Source of the DNA: a virus | Virus record (IMG/VR): IMGVR_UViG_3300042923_001781 | Span: 1 to 37,759 of that record | Length of the DNA: 37,759 nt | Strand: one strand, 5' to 3' | Part shown: piece after piece, positions 30,619-37,570 of the stretch | How the letters are laid out: the number at the start of each line of letters is the position of its first letter | How positions within the stretch are numbered: the stretch's first letter is position 1 | The notes under the pieces: model-generated | Told to the model about the DNA's origin: nothing | What the model saw: the letters and a program-made list of their open reading frames with translations, nothing else | Databases searched by the model: none | Position numbers and translations under genes: made by a program

Positions 30619-31509
30619 ATGTCTGGTCTCCTCCTTCCGGTCGGTCCGCGGCGGATGAGTTCGTGGTCTGCCCACCAGCAACGCACGACGCCGTCGTCCG
30701 AGCCCGGCACGGACTGGTATTGCCCGATCGGCACACCGGTCCTCGCCCCTGCGGACGGCCGCATCTACGCCTACGGCGCCTCCCTCGGGCCGGCCACCGG
30801 ACGGTGGGTCGGCATCGACTTCGCCAACGGGTGGCGCTTCCGAGCCATGCATTTCTCCGATTTCATCCGCACTCGTGGGACGCTCGAGCGAGGCGAGCCC
30901 TTCGCTTACTCCGGCGCGTCGGGGTACGGCCGGGAGGACTGGTCAAGCGACCCCGCCACAGGCGGCGCGCATGTCCACGGCACCCTCTGGCCGGAGCAGA
31001 TCATGCGCTTCGGCTACCGCACGATCAACGGCATCCGCATGCCTTACACGATCGACTTCATGGCGCACGCCGACATCGGTGGCGCAACAGCCGGCGTCGG
31101 AGCGACGCCACTCCCGACCCCTCCGGAGGAGGACGAAGCGATGTACACCATCTTCGGCAACGAGCAGCGCGGCTACATGATCGTCGGCCCCGATCTGTTC
31201 ATCGAGGTTGGCAGTGCGATCGAGAAGGCGACCGGCGTGCCCGGCCCGGCGATCCTCTCGGCGTTCCAGGCTGCGAAGGCGGACGGCATCATGCTCGACA
31301 CCGCATCGTTCGATCGGCTCCGGATCTCGCTCCTCGCAGGCCGCCCGCAGACCGCACCGGTGCAGCCCATCATCGACGTCGACGTCATCCGCGAGACGAT
31401 CAAGACCGCGTTCGCTTCGGCGTCGATCAAGGCAGACGTCAGCGCCGAGGATCTCGACGCGATCGCGAACCGTGTCGTGGACGTGCAGGCCGCACGACTC
31501 GCGAGCTAG
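30619..31509 (+). CDS. Endolysin with M23-type peptidase domain
   Basis: This 296-residue protein has an N-terminal M23/LytM-like domain: PGTDWYCPIGTPVLAPADGRIYAYG-type segment near 29-52, FRAMHFSDF, and GGAHVHGTLWP with the H-x-H motif. It would cut peptidoglycan cross-links. At the usual first zinc His position there is Glu28 (SSEPGTD), so the site is E/D32/H rather than H/D/H. From about residue 155 a second region with FGNEQRGYMIVGPDLFIEVG and an acidic helical end may bind the wall. The lysis genes follow directly. Confidence 0.85.
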   Translation: MSGLLLPVGPRRMSSWSAHQQRTTPSSEPGTDWYCPIGTPVLAPADGRIYAYGASLGPATGRWVGIDFANGWRFRAMHFSDFIRTRGTLERGEPFAYSGASGYGREDWSSDPATGGAHVHGTLWPEQIMRFGYRTINGIRMPYTIDFMAHADIGGATAGVGATPLPTPPEEDEAMYTIFGNEQRGYMIVGPDLFIEVGSAIEKATGVPGPAILSAFQAAKADGIMLDTASFDRLRISLLAGRPQTAPVQPIIDVDVIRETIKTAFASASIKADVSAEDLDAIANRVVDVQAARLAS

Positions 31510-31513
31510 GGCG

Positions 31514-31966
31514 ATGGCAGCCGACGACCCGACCCCGGGCGAGCTGCGCATCATGATCTCCAACGTCATCGGCCTGCTCAGCGACATCAAGTCCGAGATG
31601 GCGACGAAGGAGTTCGTCAACGCGAAGTTCGACGCGTTCCTCGACCGGATGAACCGGCTCGAGCAGGACCACAAGGACTGGGTGAAGAGCTCCACCGAAG
31701 CGCACGTTGCGCTCGACCGCGACTCGAAGGCCCGCCACGCGGAGACCCGCGCCGAGATGGAGGCCCTCGAGGTCCGGCTGCGTGCGGCGATGGAGAAGAA
31801 GGCCGCCGAGGCGCGCGCACAGATCGACGAGGTTGTGACCGAGCAGAAGAGCGCCGAGAAGGAAGTCAAGGCGGTCCGCAACAGCCGCGTCACCCAGTGG
31901 ATCGGCATCGGCCTCGCCTGGCTGGGCACCGTCGTGCTGTGGTTTGTCGACAGGGGGCAGGCATGA
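31514..31966 (+). CDS. Coiled-coil membrane protein of the lysis cassette (DUF2746-like)
   Basis: This 150-residue protein has a helical, strongly charged body ([20 protein letters not shown], then Glu/Ala/Lys coiled coil to about 125) and one C-terminal TM helix ([19 protein letters not shown]). This tail-anchored design, right after the endolysin, matches DUF2746-like proteins of actinophage lysis cassettes, some of which may be holin partners. Its stop overlaps the next start as ATGA. Confidence 0.75.
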   Translation: MAADDPTPGELRIMISNVIGLLSDIKSEMATKEFVNAKFDAFLDRMNRLEQDHKDWVKSSTEAHVALDRDSKARHAETRAEMEALEVRLRAAMEKKAAEARAQIDEVVTEQKSAEKEVKAVRNSRVTQWIGIGLAWLGTVVLWFVDRGQA

Positions 31967-32529
31967 AGCCCCGCGACTGGTCCTGGTTCAACCGGATCTT
32001 CTTCGCCCTGTTCGTCCTGGCGCTGATCGGCGTGATCGTGTTCCTCGGATGGCGGCAGTCCGTCGCATCCGACGAGCGGGCGGCGCTGATCCAGGCGCTC
32101 GCGCAGTCGAACGAGCAGCTGCGCGACGAGGGCATCGAACCGGAGGCACCCGAGCCGGAGCAGATCGTCGAGTCGATCGTCGGCCCCACCGGGGCGACCG
32201 GTCCGCGCGGACCCCAGGGAGAGCCCGGCGAGGACTCCACCGTTCCTGGCCCTCCCGGGCCTCCTGGCCAGCAGGGCGCGACAGGAGCGACCGGGACGAG
32301 TGGCGCTGCCGGGCCGCCCGGAGAGACCGTCACAGGGCCGCAAGGCCCCGCCGGCGAGACGGGCGCCACCGGCGCCCAGGGACCGCAAGGCGAGCAAGGC
32401 CCGGCGGGACAGTCCGCGTTCCCGTTCACCTTCACGTTCTCGACGGACGGTGTCACGCAGTTCACGTGCGTGGTGTCGTCGCCGACCGAAGCGGTCTGCA
32501 CCCAGACCACTCCCGAACCCATCGAGTGA
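31963..32529 (+). CDS. Membrane-anchored collagen-like protein
   Basis: This 188-residue protein has a TM helix at residues 11-30, a charged helix to about 73, and Gly-X-Y collagen repeats from 74 to 150 with two short interruptions (near 90-94 and 121-124). A C-terminal beta domain follows with two Cys (169, 179) that could form a disulfide outside the cell. The predicted topology is N-in, C-out. Collagen-like triple helices are common in phage tail fibres; a TM-anchored form coupled by ATGA inside a lysis cassette is unusual. It could span the wall or form a lysis accessory. Confidence 0.8.
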   Translation: MKPRDWSWFNRIFFALFVLALIGVIVFLGWRQSVASDERAALIQALAQSNEQLRDEGIEPEAPEPEQIVESIVGPTGATGPRGPQGEPGEDSTVPGPPGPPGQQGATGATGTSGAAGPPGETVTGPQGPAGETGATGAQGPQGEQGPAGQSAFPFTFTFSTDGVTQFTCVVSSPTEAVCTQTTPEPIE

Positions 32530-32543
32530 CCGAGGAGGTCATC

Positions 32544-32768
32544 ATGTCCGAAGACATCACCACTGGCCCTGGTTTCGTTGCGAAGGCGCGGAAGGGGTTC
32601 GTCGCAGGCGTGGGCGCCGTCGCTGCCAGCCTCGGTCCTGCCATCGTCGTCGCCGGCGCTGATGGCGTCATCGACTTCCAGGGCGAGGTCGTCCCGCTGG
32701 GCGTCGTGAGCCTCACGCTGGGGCTCGGCGCGTTCCTCGCTGTCTACGCGACGCCGAACGCGAAGTGA
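32544..32768 (+). CDS. Holin-like protein with two TM segments
   Basis: This 74-residue protein has a charged N-terminus (MSEDITTGPGFVAKARK), a first hydrophobic helix (about 18-40, VAGVGAVAASLGPAIVVAG), an acidic turn and a second helix (about 50-70, VPLGVVSLTLGLGAFLAVYA). That is the size and topology of a class II holin. The ATG has a GAGGAGG site. It is the third membrane gene after the endolysin and the best holin candidate. Confidence 0.78.
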   Translation: MSEDITTGPGFVAKARKGFVAGVGAVAASLGPAIVVAGADGVIDFQGEVVPLGVVSLTLGLGAFLAVYATPNAK

Positions 32769-32857
32769 TCCGCTGGGCCGCGGTCGCCGTCGTGGCGACC
32801 GCGGCCCTCATCGTCTTGTTCTCCCCATCGAGAGGGCATCGCCGTGGCAGACAGTGA
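32765..32857 (+). CDS. Possible membrane micropeptide overlapping the terminator
   Basis: A GTG overlapping the holin stop as GTGA opens a 30-residue frame, MIRWAAVAVVATAALIVLF then a basic end. It would be a single TM helix. Most of the frame is the terminator inverted repeat, so the hydrophobic sequence may be accidental. Coupling to the holin is the only positive support. Confidence 0.3.
   Translation: MIRWAAVAVVATAALIVLFSPSRGHRRGRQ
32775..32807 (+). terminator. Terminator at the end of the lysis cassette
   Basis: A perfect 14-bp stem (32775-32788 with 32794-32807; left arm GGGCCGCGGTCGCC) and 5-base loop GTCGT. It is followed by a T-rich run (TCATCGTCTTGTTCTCC). This is the most terminator-like hairpin in the window and separates lysis from the downstream tailspike genes. 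Confidence 0.65.
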
Positions 32858-33077
32858 GTCGTGGCCTCCGGGCAAGTCGGGCATCTCGGGTGCCCTGGAG
32901 TACCTGGCGCAGAAGGTGACGGTGGTGCGGTTCGATGGCACCCCGGCGCCGGACATGCGCGTGGTGGTGACGCTCACCGAAGACGGCACCGCCATGCATT
33001 CGGTGACGGTAGTGCCCGTCGCGACCGCGGCGGACACCGGCGTGGATGAACCGGAAGAGACGGAGGACCCGGGATGA
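32844..33077 (+). CDS. Small hypothetical beta protein
   Basis: A 77-residue protein starting at a GTG with GAGAGGG upstream. It has KSGISGALEYLAQKVTVVRFDG, VVVTLTEDGTAMHSVTVVPVA, then an acidic tail (EPEETEDPG). It looks like a small beta sandwich. It is the first gene after the lysis terminator and couples by ATGA to the next. Tail-fibre assembly or attachment is inferred from the neighbours only. Confidence 0.6.
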   Translation: MADSESWPPGKSGISGALEYLAQKVTVVRFDGTPAPDMRVVVTLTEDGTAMHSVTVVPVATAADTGVDEPEETEDPG

Positions 33078-33466
33078 CCGTCGTGAATGTGACGGCACTG
33101 CGCACGCTGTTGGGCTCGCCTGGGCCGGTCCCGCGGGGGAGTGTCATCGTCGACTACTGGGCGGGCTCCAGCCCGTACACCGCTGTCGAAGGCGACACGG
33201 TCACGTTCCCCGCCACCATCACCGTCCCGATCGTGGACGGCGAGCTCGAGGAACCGCTCGAGCTGGAACCGACCGGTGGGCTGTGCTGCGCACGGGTGAT
33301 GGTGCTCGCCCCTGGCAGGTCCATCACCCGGTATGTCGAGATCCCAGACGCGGGACCGGTCGACTTCGGCGACCTGCCGGTCGTGGACCCTGTCGCGTTC
33401 GCGCCTGTCGCTCCGACCGCCACCTTGCTGCAGCAGCTCAGCGCCGCACTGCGCGACCGATTCTGA
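33074..33466 (+). CDS. Hypothetical tail-associated beta protein
   Basis: This 130-residue protein overlaps the preceding stop as ATGA. It is beta-rich (VIVDYWAGSSPYTAVEGDTVTF, ITVPIVDGELEEPLELEP, RSITRYVEIPDAGPVDFGDL) with a Pro-rich linker and a C-terminal helix (LLQQLSAALRDRF). This style resembles adaptor domains found before fibre genes. It lies 10 bases before the tailspike. Confidence 0.6.
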   Translation: MTVVNVTALRTLLGSPGPVPRGSVIVDYWAGSSPYTAVEGDTVTFPATITVPIVDGELEEPLELEPTGGLCCARVMVLAPGRSITRYVEIPDAGPVDFGDLPVVDPVAFAPVAPTATLLQQLSAALRDRF

Positions 33467-33476
33467 GGAGAGACCA

Positions 33477-35198
33477 ATGCCACTGAAGGACGACTGGGCG
33501 CCGGGCGACGTTGGCGTTTCCGGTGCGATGAACGATGCGGCCTCGAAGATCAACGAGCACGACGAGGACCTGACCGGGCGACTCTCCGAGCCTGCACTAA
33601 GCGCCACCTTTGTTGCAGCGCGCACGGTCGACATGCTCACCGAGGGTGCTGCCGCCAACGGTGCGGAGCCAGTCCCCACCGACGACCTCGCTGTGTTCTC
33701 GGCGGCGCGCACGAAGGCCGGCGCGAAGGGCATCGTGCACTTCCCGGCCAAGAAGGGAGCGGCGGTCACGACCTACTTTCTCGGGGGTGTGCGCCCGGAC
33801 CTCTCGGGGACGCAGATCACCGCTGACCCCACCGTCGTGCTCAAGATGGACGCGAGCCCGAACCTCAAGACGTTTGGCTTTCTCACCGACATCACGATCG
33901 AGAACACCGCGCACACGTCCACGCTCCGCAAGCGGCATGCGGTGGACATCCCCGCAGCTGTAGGCATGGCGGCGAACGTCCGTCCGCAGCAGGTCGACCT
34001 CGCGGCCGTCGACTTCACCGCCTGGGAGTCGCTGGCCGTCGAGGGCTCGGCTCTCGCGGCTCGCACCTTCGGCACGTTCGCGGGCACGGTGACCGCCGAC
34101 AAGGTCTCGTGGGCGTCTGCATTTGGCGCCGGATCACAGGGCAAGTTCACGGCTCCGACGCTCGGCGTGCTGTACGAGGCGTGCCTCGAGTCGACCAAGT
34201 CGGGCACGAACTCGAACAACGACACAGCCGGTGTGATGATCCTCTCGGCCGACAACCACTGCGTCGACGTGCGGATGCCGCGCGCGGGCGTGAACCCGCT
34301 CATCATCGGGTCCGCGGACTTCGCAGCTTCCGTGGGTGGGAGCGGCATCACCCTCACGGTTCCCGGTCAGTACGGCCTCCCGTCTGCTTCCGGTGGCGTC
34401 ACGATGGGTGTCCGCCTCCTCTCGCTGCGCGAGGTCGAGTTCTACTCGAACGGGCGTCTGCTGTACCGGCTCAAGACGCTCAAAGACATCGCCAAGGTGG
34501 GGTTTGTCGTCGCGAACCCGGACTCCAACCTCAAGTCGATCTCGTACGGCGTCTCGTACGGCGCGAAGTTCGTGCCCACCGCGGCGCATCGCTACACGGT
34601 GTCGATCGTGGGCGACTCGATCAGCTACGGCGCATGGACCCCGATCACGTACGGCGACCTGCTGCCGATCGCGCTGCACGGTCTCCCGGGTGGCGGCTAC
34701 GTCAACGTGCGGCAGAACCTCGCTGTCTCCGGGACCACGGCTCAGCAGTGGGGCACATCAGGCGGCGCCAACGACATCGCCAGCCAGTCGTTCACGGGGG
34801 ATGACTACGTGCTCGTGATGCTCGGCACCAACGACGGGCAAGCGCTCCGGACCGTCGCGGACTACCTCACGTACCTCGCGTACATCGCGGCGAAGATCGT
34901 CGCGGACGGCTCCCGGCCGGTGTTCGGGCACTTCCCGATGTGGTGGTCTACGACAACCACAGGCCTGCCAGGTGCGCCGGGTGTGACCAACTCCGGCCGT
35001 GCCGCCGCGCTGCGCTCCGCGCTCATCAACTACTGCGCGAAGAACAGCTACCCGATCGCCCTCGTGGAGGACGCGATGGGAGACGCCTGGGAGTGGCAGC
35101 CGGACAACATCCACCCCGACGAGCGCGGACAGGCCGCGGTCGCGAAGGCATTCGCTCAGGCGATCGCTCGGGACCGGATGCGTCAGGTCGCGGTCTGA
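33477..35198 (+). CDS. Tailspike with C-terminal SGNH/GDSL esterase domain
   Basis: A 573-residue virion protein. Residues 1-50 are a helical adaptor (DWAPGDVGVSGAMNDAASKI), about 60-130 form an attachment-like region (FSAARTKAGAKGIVHFPAKK), and a beta-sandwich follows to about 365. The C-terminal 200 residues are an SGNH hydrolase: GDS with Ser381 (SIVGDSISYG), NLAVSGTTAQQW, GTND with Asn452, and DNIHPDE with Asp543 and His546. All four catalytic blocks are present. It would deacetylate or de-esterify a surface glycan during adsorption. The ATG has a GAGGAGAGA site. Confidence 0.88.
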   Translation: MPLKDDWAPGDVGVSGAMNDAASKINEHDEDLTGRLSEPALSATFVAARTVDMLTEGAAANGAEPVPTDDLAVFSAARTKAGAKGIVHFPAKKGAAVTTYFLGGVRPDLSGTQITADPTVVLKMDASPNLKTFGFLTDITIENTAHTSTLRKRHAVDIPAAVGMAANVRPQQVDLAAVDFTAWESLAVEGSALAARTFGTFAGTVTADKVSWASAFGAGSQGKFTAPTLGVLYEACLESTKSGTNSNNDTAGVMILSADNHCVDVRMPRAGVNPLIIGSADFAASVGGSGITLTVPGQYGLPSASGGVTMGVRLLSLREVEFYSNGRLLYRLKTLKDIAKVGFVVANPDSNLKSISYGVSYGAKFVPTAAHRYTVSIVGDSISYGAWTPITYGDLLPIALHGLPGGGYVNVRQNLAVSGTTAQQWGTSGGANDIASQSFTGDDYVLVMLGTNDGQALRTVADYLTYLAYIAAKIVADGSRPVFGHFPMWWSTTTTGLPGAPGVTNSGRAAALRSALINYCAKNSYPIALVEDAMGDAWEWQPDNIHPDERGQAAVAKAFAQAIARDRMRQVAV

Positions 35199-35360
35199 TC
35201 AGAACGCGAGGTCGGAGAGCCGCTCGGACGCGCAGTCATCGCTGCACGTGTCGATCTTGTCTCGGCGCGCAGCCGGGGGCATCTCGACGCGGCAGACCAC
35301 GCACTTTCGCACACGTGGCTCAGCCCACCAACGGGCGAGGCGTTCGATCGGCGTCGTCAC
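35199..35360 (-). CDS. Small zinc-finger protein after the acyltransferase
   Basis: A 53-residue protein whose GTG start overlaps the acyltransferase stop as GTGA. CVVCRVEMPP and CSDDCASERL give a CxxC...CxxxC metal site. It ends on the base next to the tailspike stop, so the two transcription units converge without a spacer. It is part of the leftward moron. No family is recognised. Confidence 0.6.
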   Translation of the reverse strand: MTTPIERLARWWAEPRVRKCVVCRVEMPPAARRDKIDTCSDDCASERLSDLAF

Positions 35361-35887
35361 GCGCCCGAGTGTACAGTCTCGGTGTCGAGGGCGCGCTTCC
35401 GGACGGCGGGTACGCCGGCGTAGAGGGAGTCGGGTTCGCAGTCGGCGGTCACCACGGCGCCCGATGCGATCACGGTGCCGTTGCCGATGGTGACGCCGGG
35501 GAGGATGGTCACGTTCGCGCCGATCCAGCATCCATCGCCGATTGTGACGGGGGCCGTGGTCAGCTTCCCGGCGCGAGCCTCGGAAGTGCCGATCTCGTGC
35601 GATGACGTGCTGACCGTCACCCGCATCGCGAGGTAGGCGCGCCGGCCGATGGTGATCCGGGAGTGCGTGGACAGCATGCAGCCGGTGTTGATGAATGCGC
35701 CTTCGCCGATGGTGAGGCGGTTGCTGCCGATCCAGACGCCGGGAGAGATCTTGCTCGGCGCGACGTCGGCTCCGTAGGAGCGCAGCAGACGCCACCGCAA
35801 CGGCATCGGCGTGAGTGAGGACGCGAGGATGCCGTTCAGGTAGATGTTCCGCCAGAGACCCGGCCACCACGATCGCAGTCGATGCAT
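35357..35887 (-). CDS. Hexapeptide-repeat acyltransferase (O-acetyltransferase type)
   Basis: This 176-residue protein has the left-handed beta-helix hexapeptide repeats and motifs of the LbH/WcaF-NodL group: GVWIGSNRLTIGEGAFINTGC, then SSHEIGTSEAR with the catalytic His, ITIG, GDGCWIGANVTILPGVTIGNG, and YAGVPAVRK. It would acetylate a sugar hydroxyl using acetyl-CoA in the cytoplasm. It is read leftward, opposite to the tail genes, from its own promoter (35911-35939), with AGGGTG before the ATG at 35887. This is the profile of a lysogenic-conversion moron. Confidence 0.88.
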   Translation of the reverse strand: MHRLRSWWPGLWRNIYLNGILASSLTPMPLRWRLLRSYGADVAPSKISPGVWIGSNRLTIGEGAFINTGCMLSTHSRITIGRRAYLAMRVTVSTSSHEIGTSEARAGKLTTAPVTIGDGCWIGANVTILPGVTIGNGTVIASGAVVTADCEPDSLYAGVPAVRKRALDTETVHSGA

Positions 35888-35910
35888 GGTCGGCACCCTA
35901 CCGGCTGCCG

Positions 35911-35939
35911 ATTACCGCGCCTGATCCTGCATGTAACAA
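35911..35939 (-). promoter_or_regulatory. Promoter of the acyltransferase moron
   Basis: Reading leftward, TTGTTA (35939-35934) and GGTAAT (35916-35911) are separated by 17 bp. The start would fall near 35904, leaving a leader of about 17 bases with the AGGGTG ribosome site. The local sequence is AT-richer than its surroundings. Confidence 0.5.
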
Positions 35940-35985
35940 CGCCTTAGCTTGAGTGCAGGGCCCGTGAAACCCTACGCAAACTCGA

Positions 35986-36023
35986 CGCCCCCGGGCTGAC
36001 TCTTCAGAGTCGGCTCGGGGGCG
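35986..36023 (-). terminator. Strong terminator between accessory operon and moron
   Basis: A 17-bp stem (35986-36002 with 36007-36023) containing only two G-T wobbles, and a TTCA loop. It lies just after the leftward gene 36043-36348, so it ends that unit and leaves the acyltransferase to its own promoter. Confidence 0.65.
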
Positions 36024-36042
36024 CTTCGTCGTTCACGAGGGG

Positions 36043-36348
36043 CTACTCAGGTTCGCTCGGGGGCGAGTAGCTGGGACCGAACATGGCGGGCGGCGGCTCC
36101 GAGTAGTACTTGATCGCATCCGCCGGGTCGAGCGCGTATCCCAGAAGCTCCGGTGGCCGAGTATCGCCCGCGACATCGAAGCCGTACGGGAACGTGCGGA
36201 AGGATGCCCACCACCATCCGACGTGCTCGATGTGGCCGGCGTGCGCCTGCGTCCCCGCCCCGATTGAAACGGTGTATGAGCCGTCGCTGATCCTCGAGCC
36301 GTGATAGTCGCCGTACGAGATCGTCGACGGCTGGTCGTCCTGAACCAT
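36043..36348 (-). CDS. Hypothetical accessory protein
   Basis: This 101-residue protein has a beta-rich N-terminal half (ISYGDYHGSRISDGSYTVSIG), an aromatic middle (HVGWWWASFRTFPYGFD) and a Pro-rich, acidic end. The ATG has an AGGATCGGG site, 9 bases after the previous gene. No family is recognised. It is the last gene of a small leftward accessory operon. Confidence 0.55.
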   Translation of the reverse strand: MVQDDQPSTISYGDYHGSRISDGSYTVSIGAGTQAHAGHIEHVGWWWASFRTFPYGFDVAGDTRPPELLGYALDPADAIKYYSEPPPAMFGPSYSPPSEPE

Positions 36349-36357
36349 GGCCCGATC

Positions 36358-36663
36358 CTACGAGCGTCGCGTCACGGCGTTCCGCCACACGACGGTGTCC
36401 TGCGTGCCGCCGGGCCCGTCCCATTCGATGATCACGACGCGGTCGTTCCAGCCCTTCGCGAACGCGGGGATGCGTTCCGCGGGCCGGTCACGCCAGGACA
36501 CCCACGCCCAGACGGCGGGCTTCGGGGACCCGATCGGCAACCACTGGATCGCGTTCGGTCCGTAGGCGGCCGTCGGGAGTGTGGTCGGTCGCGAGGGTGC
36601 CTCCGCGATCTTGCGGTCGTTGAGGGCGTCGTACTGCGCTTCGTAGCGGCGGTTCTTCGTCAA
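36358..36663 (-). CDS. KNRRY-type conserved small protein
   Basis: A 101-residue protein beginning LTKNRRYEAQYDALNDRKIAE with a C-terminal half WAWVSWRDRPAERIPAFAKGWNDRVVIIEW and VVWRNAVTRR. This layout is familiar from small, conserved actinophage proteins of unknown role. The likely start is TTG at 36663. Its ribosome site AGGAAGGA is 12 or more bases away and sits in the loop of a GGCCGG/CCGGCC hairpin, so the start is less certain than the gene. Confidence 0.65.
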   Translation of the reverse strand: MTKNRRYEAQYDALNDRKIAEAPSRPTTLPTAAYGPNAIQWLPIGSPKPAVWAWVSWRDRPAERIPAFAKGWNDRVVIIEWDGPGGTQDTVVWRNAVTRRS

Positions 36664-36746
36664 GGGTGGCCGGGATCCTTCCTCCGGCCGAGGTTTAAAG
36701 GCTACGCGCCGACCACCGACATCACGACGGGTGTACGCTCGCGATC

Positions 36747-36785
36747 GCGACCCTCCCGGCGAGACACACGACCCTGGAGGGTCGC
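36747..36785 (+). promoter_or_regulatory. Competing hairpins before a membrane gene
   Basis: CGACCCT occurs at 36748-36754 and again at 36769-36775; its complement AGGGTCG is at 36778-36784. The third segment can pair with either of the first two, giving a 10-bp long-range stem (36747-36756 with 36776-36785) or a short local hairpin. The ribosome site GGAGG (36776-36780) lies in the shared arm, so either fold would hide it. Confidence 0.45.
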
Positions 36786-36817
36786 GCCATGTCCACGCCG
36801 CCCGATACGGTGCCCGC

Positions 36818-36997
36818 ATGGGGAATCTGGGGGATTCGTTCTTGCCCGCGTTCTGGCAGGGCATCGGGATCATGTTGGGCGGGCTATGGCAGGGGATGCT
36901 CGAGAACCCCTGGCTATTCGCCTTGCTCGCGTTCATCATCGTCGGCGGGCTCTACCTGCAGCTCGCCCCTCGCCGTCGTCGACGCCGGCCCCGCTGA
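36818..36997 (+). CDS. Small membrane protein (59 aa)
   Basis: This 59-residue protein has a Trp-rich amphipathic N-terminus (FLPAFWQGIGIMLGGLWQGM), a TM helix (WLFALLAFIIVGGLYLQL) and a run of Arg at the end, giving C-in topology. Codon third positions are mostly G/C. The ATG lacks its own ribosome site. A strong site instead serves an out-of-frame ATG at 36789, so reinitiation may be needed. It overlaps the end of the leftward gene at 36914. Confidence 0.55.
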   Translation: MGNLGDSFLPAFWQGIGIMLGGLWQGMLENPWLFALLAFIIVGGLYLQLAPRRRRRRPR

Positions 36998-37132
36998 CTC
37001 GACGTCGCCGTCCCACTCGCCACCGCTGATCTCGTGCAGGTATGCGGCGAAGGCCGCACCGTACTCGTTCGGCTGGATGTTGTGCTGCTCGCAGTACTCG
37101 TCGAAGGTGAGGGGCTCGACGGTCATGATCAT
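36914..37132 (-). CDS. Hypothetical acidic protein
   Basis: A 72-residue protein starting MIMTVEPLTFDEYCEQHNIQ and continuing PNEYGAAFAAYLHEISGG, a compact helical start, then an acidic disordered tail. Its ATG at 37132 overlaps the zinc-ribbon stop as ATGA; a second ATG two codons on is possible. Its end overlaps the rightward membrane gene by 84 bases. No family is recognised. Confidence 0.6.
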   Translation of the reverse strand: MIMTVEPLTFDEYCEQHNIQPNEYGAAFAAYLHEISGGEWDGDVESAGPASTTARGELQVEPADDDEREQGE

Positions 37133-37296
37133 CCGCCCCGGATGCTGGGGCCGGTGAATTCGGGTGGCTGCTCCTGCTGTTGCACGATCGGCGTGAACGT
37201 GTGTCCGCAAGCGGGACATCGCCACCCGCCGGGGATGTCACGCATCAGCACACCGCACTTCTCGCAGCGCGGCTGCGCGCCGTCGTCCTCGATCAC
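37129..37296 (-). CDS. Zinc-ribbon miniprotein (55 aa)
   Basis: A 55-residue protein with GTG overlapping the previous stop as GTGA. It has CEKCGVLMRDIPGGWRCPACGH, a complete CxxC...CxxC zinc ribbon, then a Gln/Pro linker and GPSIRGG. I recognise this style from actinophage small proteins, though without a known job. It is coupled on both sides, which strongly supports translation. Confidence 0.7.
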   Translation of the reverse strand: MIEDDGAQPRCEKCGVLMRDIPGGWRCPACGHTFTPIVQQQEQPPEFTGPSIRGG

Positions 37297-37496
37297 GCTG
37301 GGAGCCACCTCACGTAGATGCTGATCCCGTCGTCATCCTCGACGTCGAGCCGGTACTCCTCGCCCTGGAACCACGCCTCGGTGGGGATCGCCCCATCAGA
37401 CTCGCGCACTCGAGGCTCCGTGCCCACGGAGAACCGGCGCCGACCGCCGGCGCTGATCACGTCGAACTGCGCGGTGTACAGCTCCTCGCGGTCCAT
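37293..37496 (-). CDS. Small hypothetical beta protein
   Basis: A 67-residue protein from the ATG at 37496. It has ELYTAQFDVISAGGRRRFSVG, then EAWFQGEEYRLDVEDDDGISIYVRWLP, an all-beta pattern. The ribosome site is weak. It is the first gene of the leftward accessory run 37496-36914. No family is recognised. Confidence 0.55.
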   Translation of the reverse strand: MDREELYTAQFDVISAGGRRRFSVGTEPRVRESDGAIPTEAWFQGEEYRLDVEDDDGISIYVRWLPA

Positions 37497-37570
37497 GCGG
37501 TCGAGGGTACGCCGAATGTCGGAGGGCTCGTGCAGAGTTATCCACCGTGGGAACTGGGGATAGCACCACG

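Noticed and set aside
30943-32397. 484-codon leftward frame opposite the lysis cassette
   Set aside because: It is antisense to the endolysin, coiled-coil and collagen-like genes, which all have motifs and ribosome sites.
32196-32412. Repetitive GGN-rich DNA resembling a tandem repeat array
   Set aside because: The repetition comes from Gly-X-Y codons of the collagen-like protein, not from a DNA repeat or CRISPR array.
36789-37157. 122-codon rightward frame with a strong ribosome site
   Set aside because: After the first 16 residues the product is Ser/Cys/Arg-rich shadow sequence opposite two leftward genes. The start may only serve as a leader for the gene at 36818.
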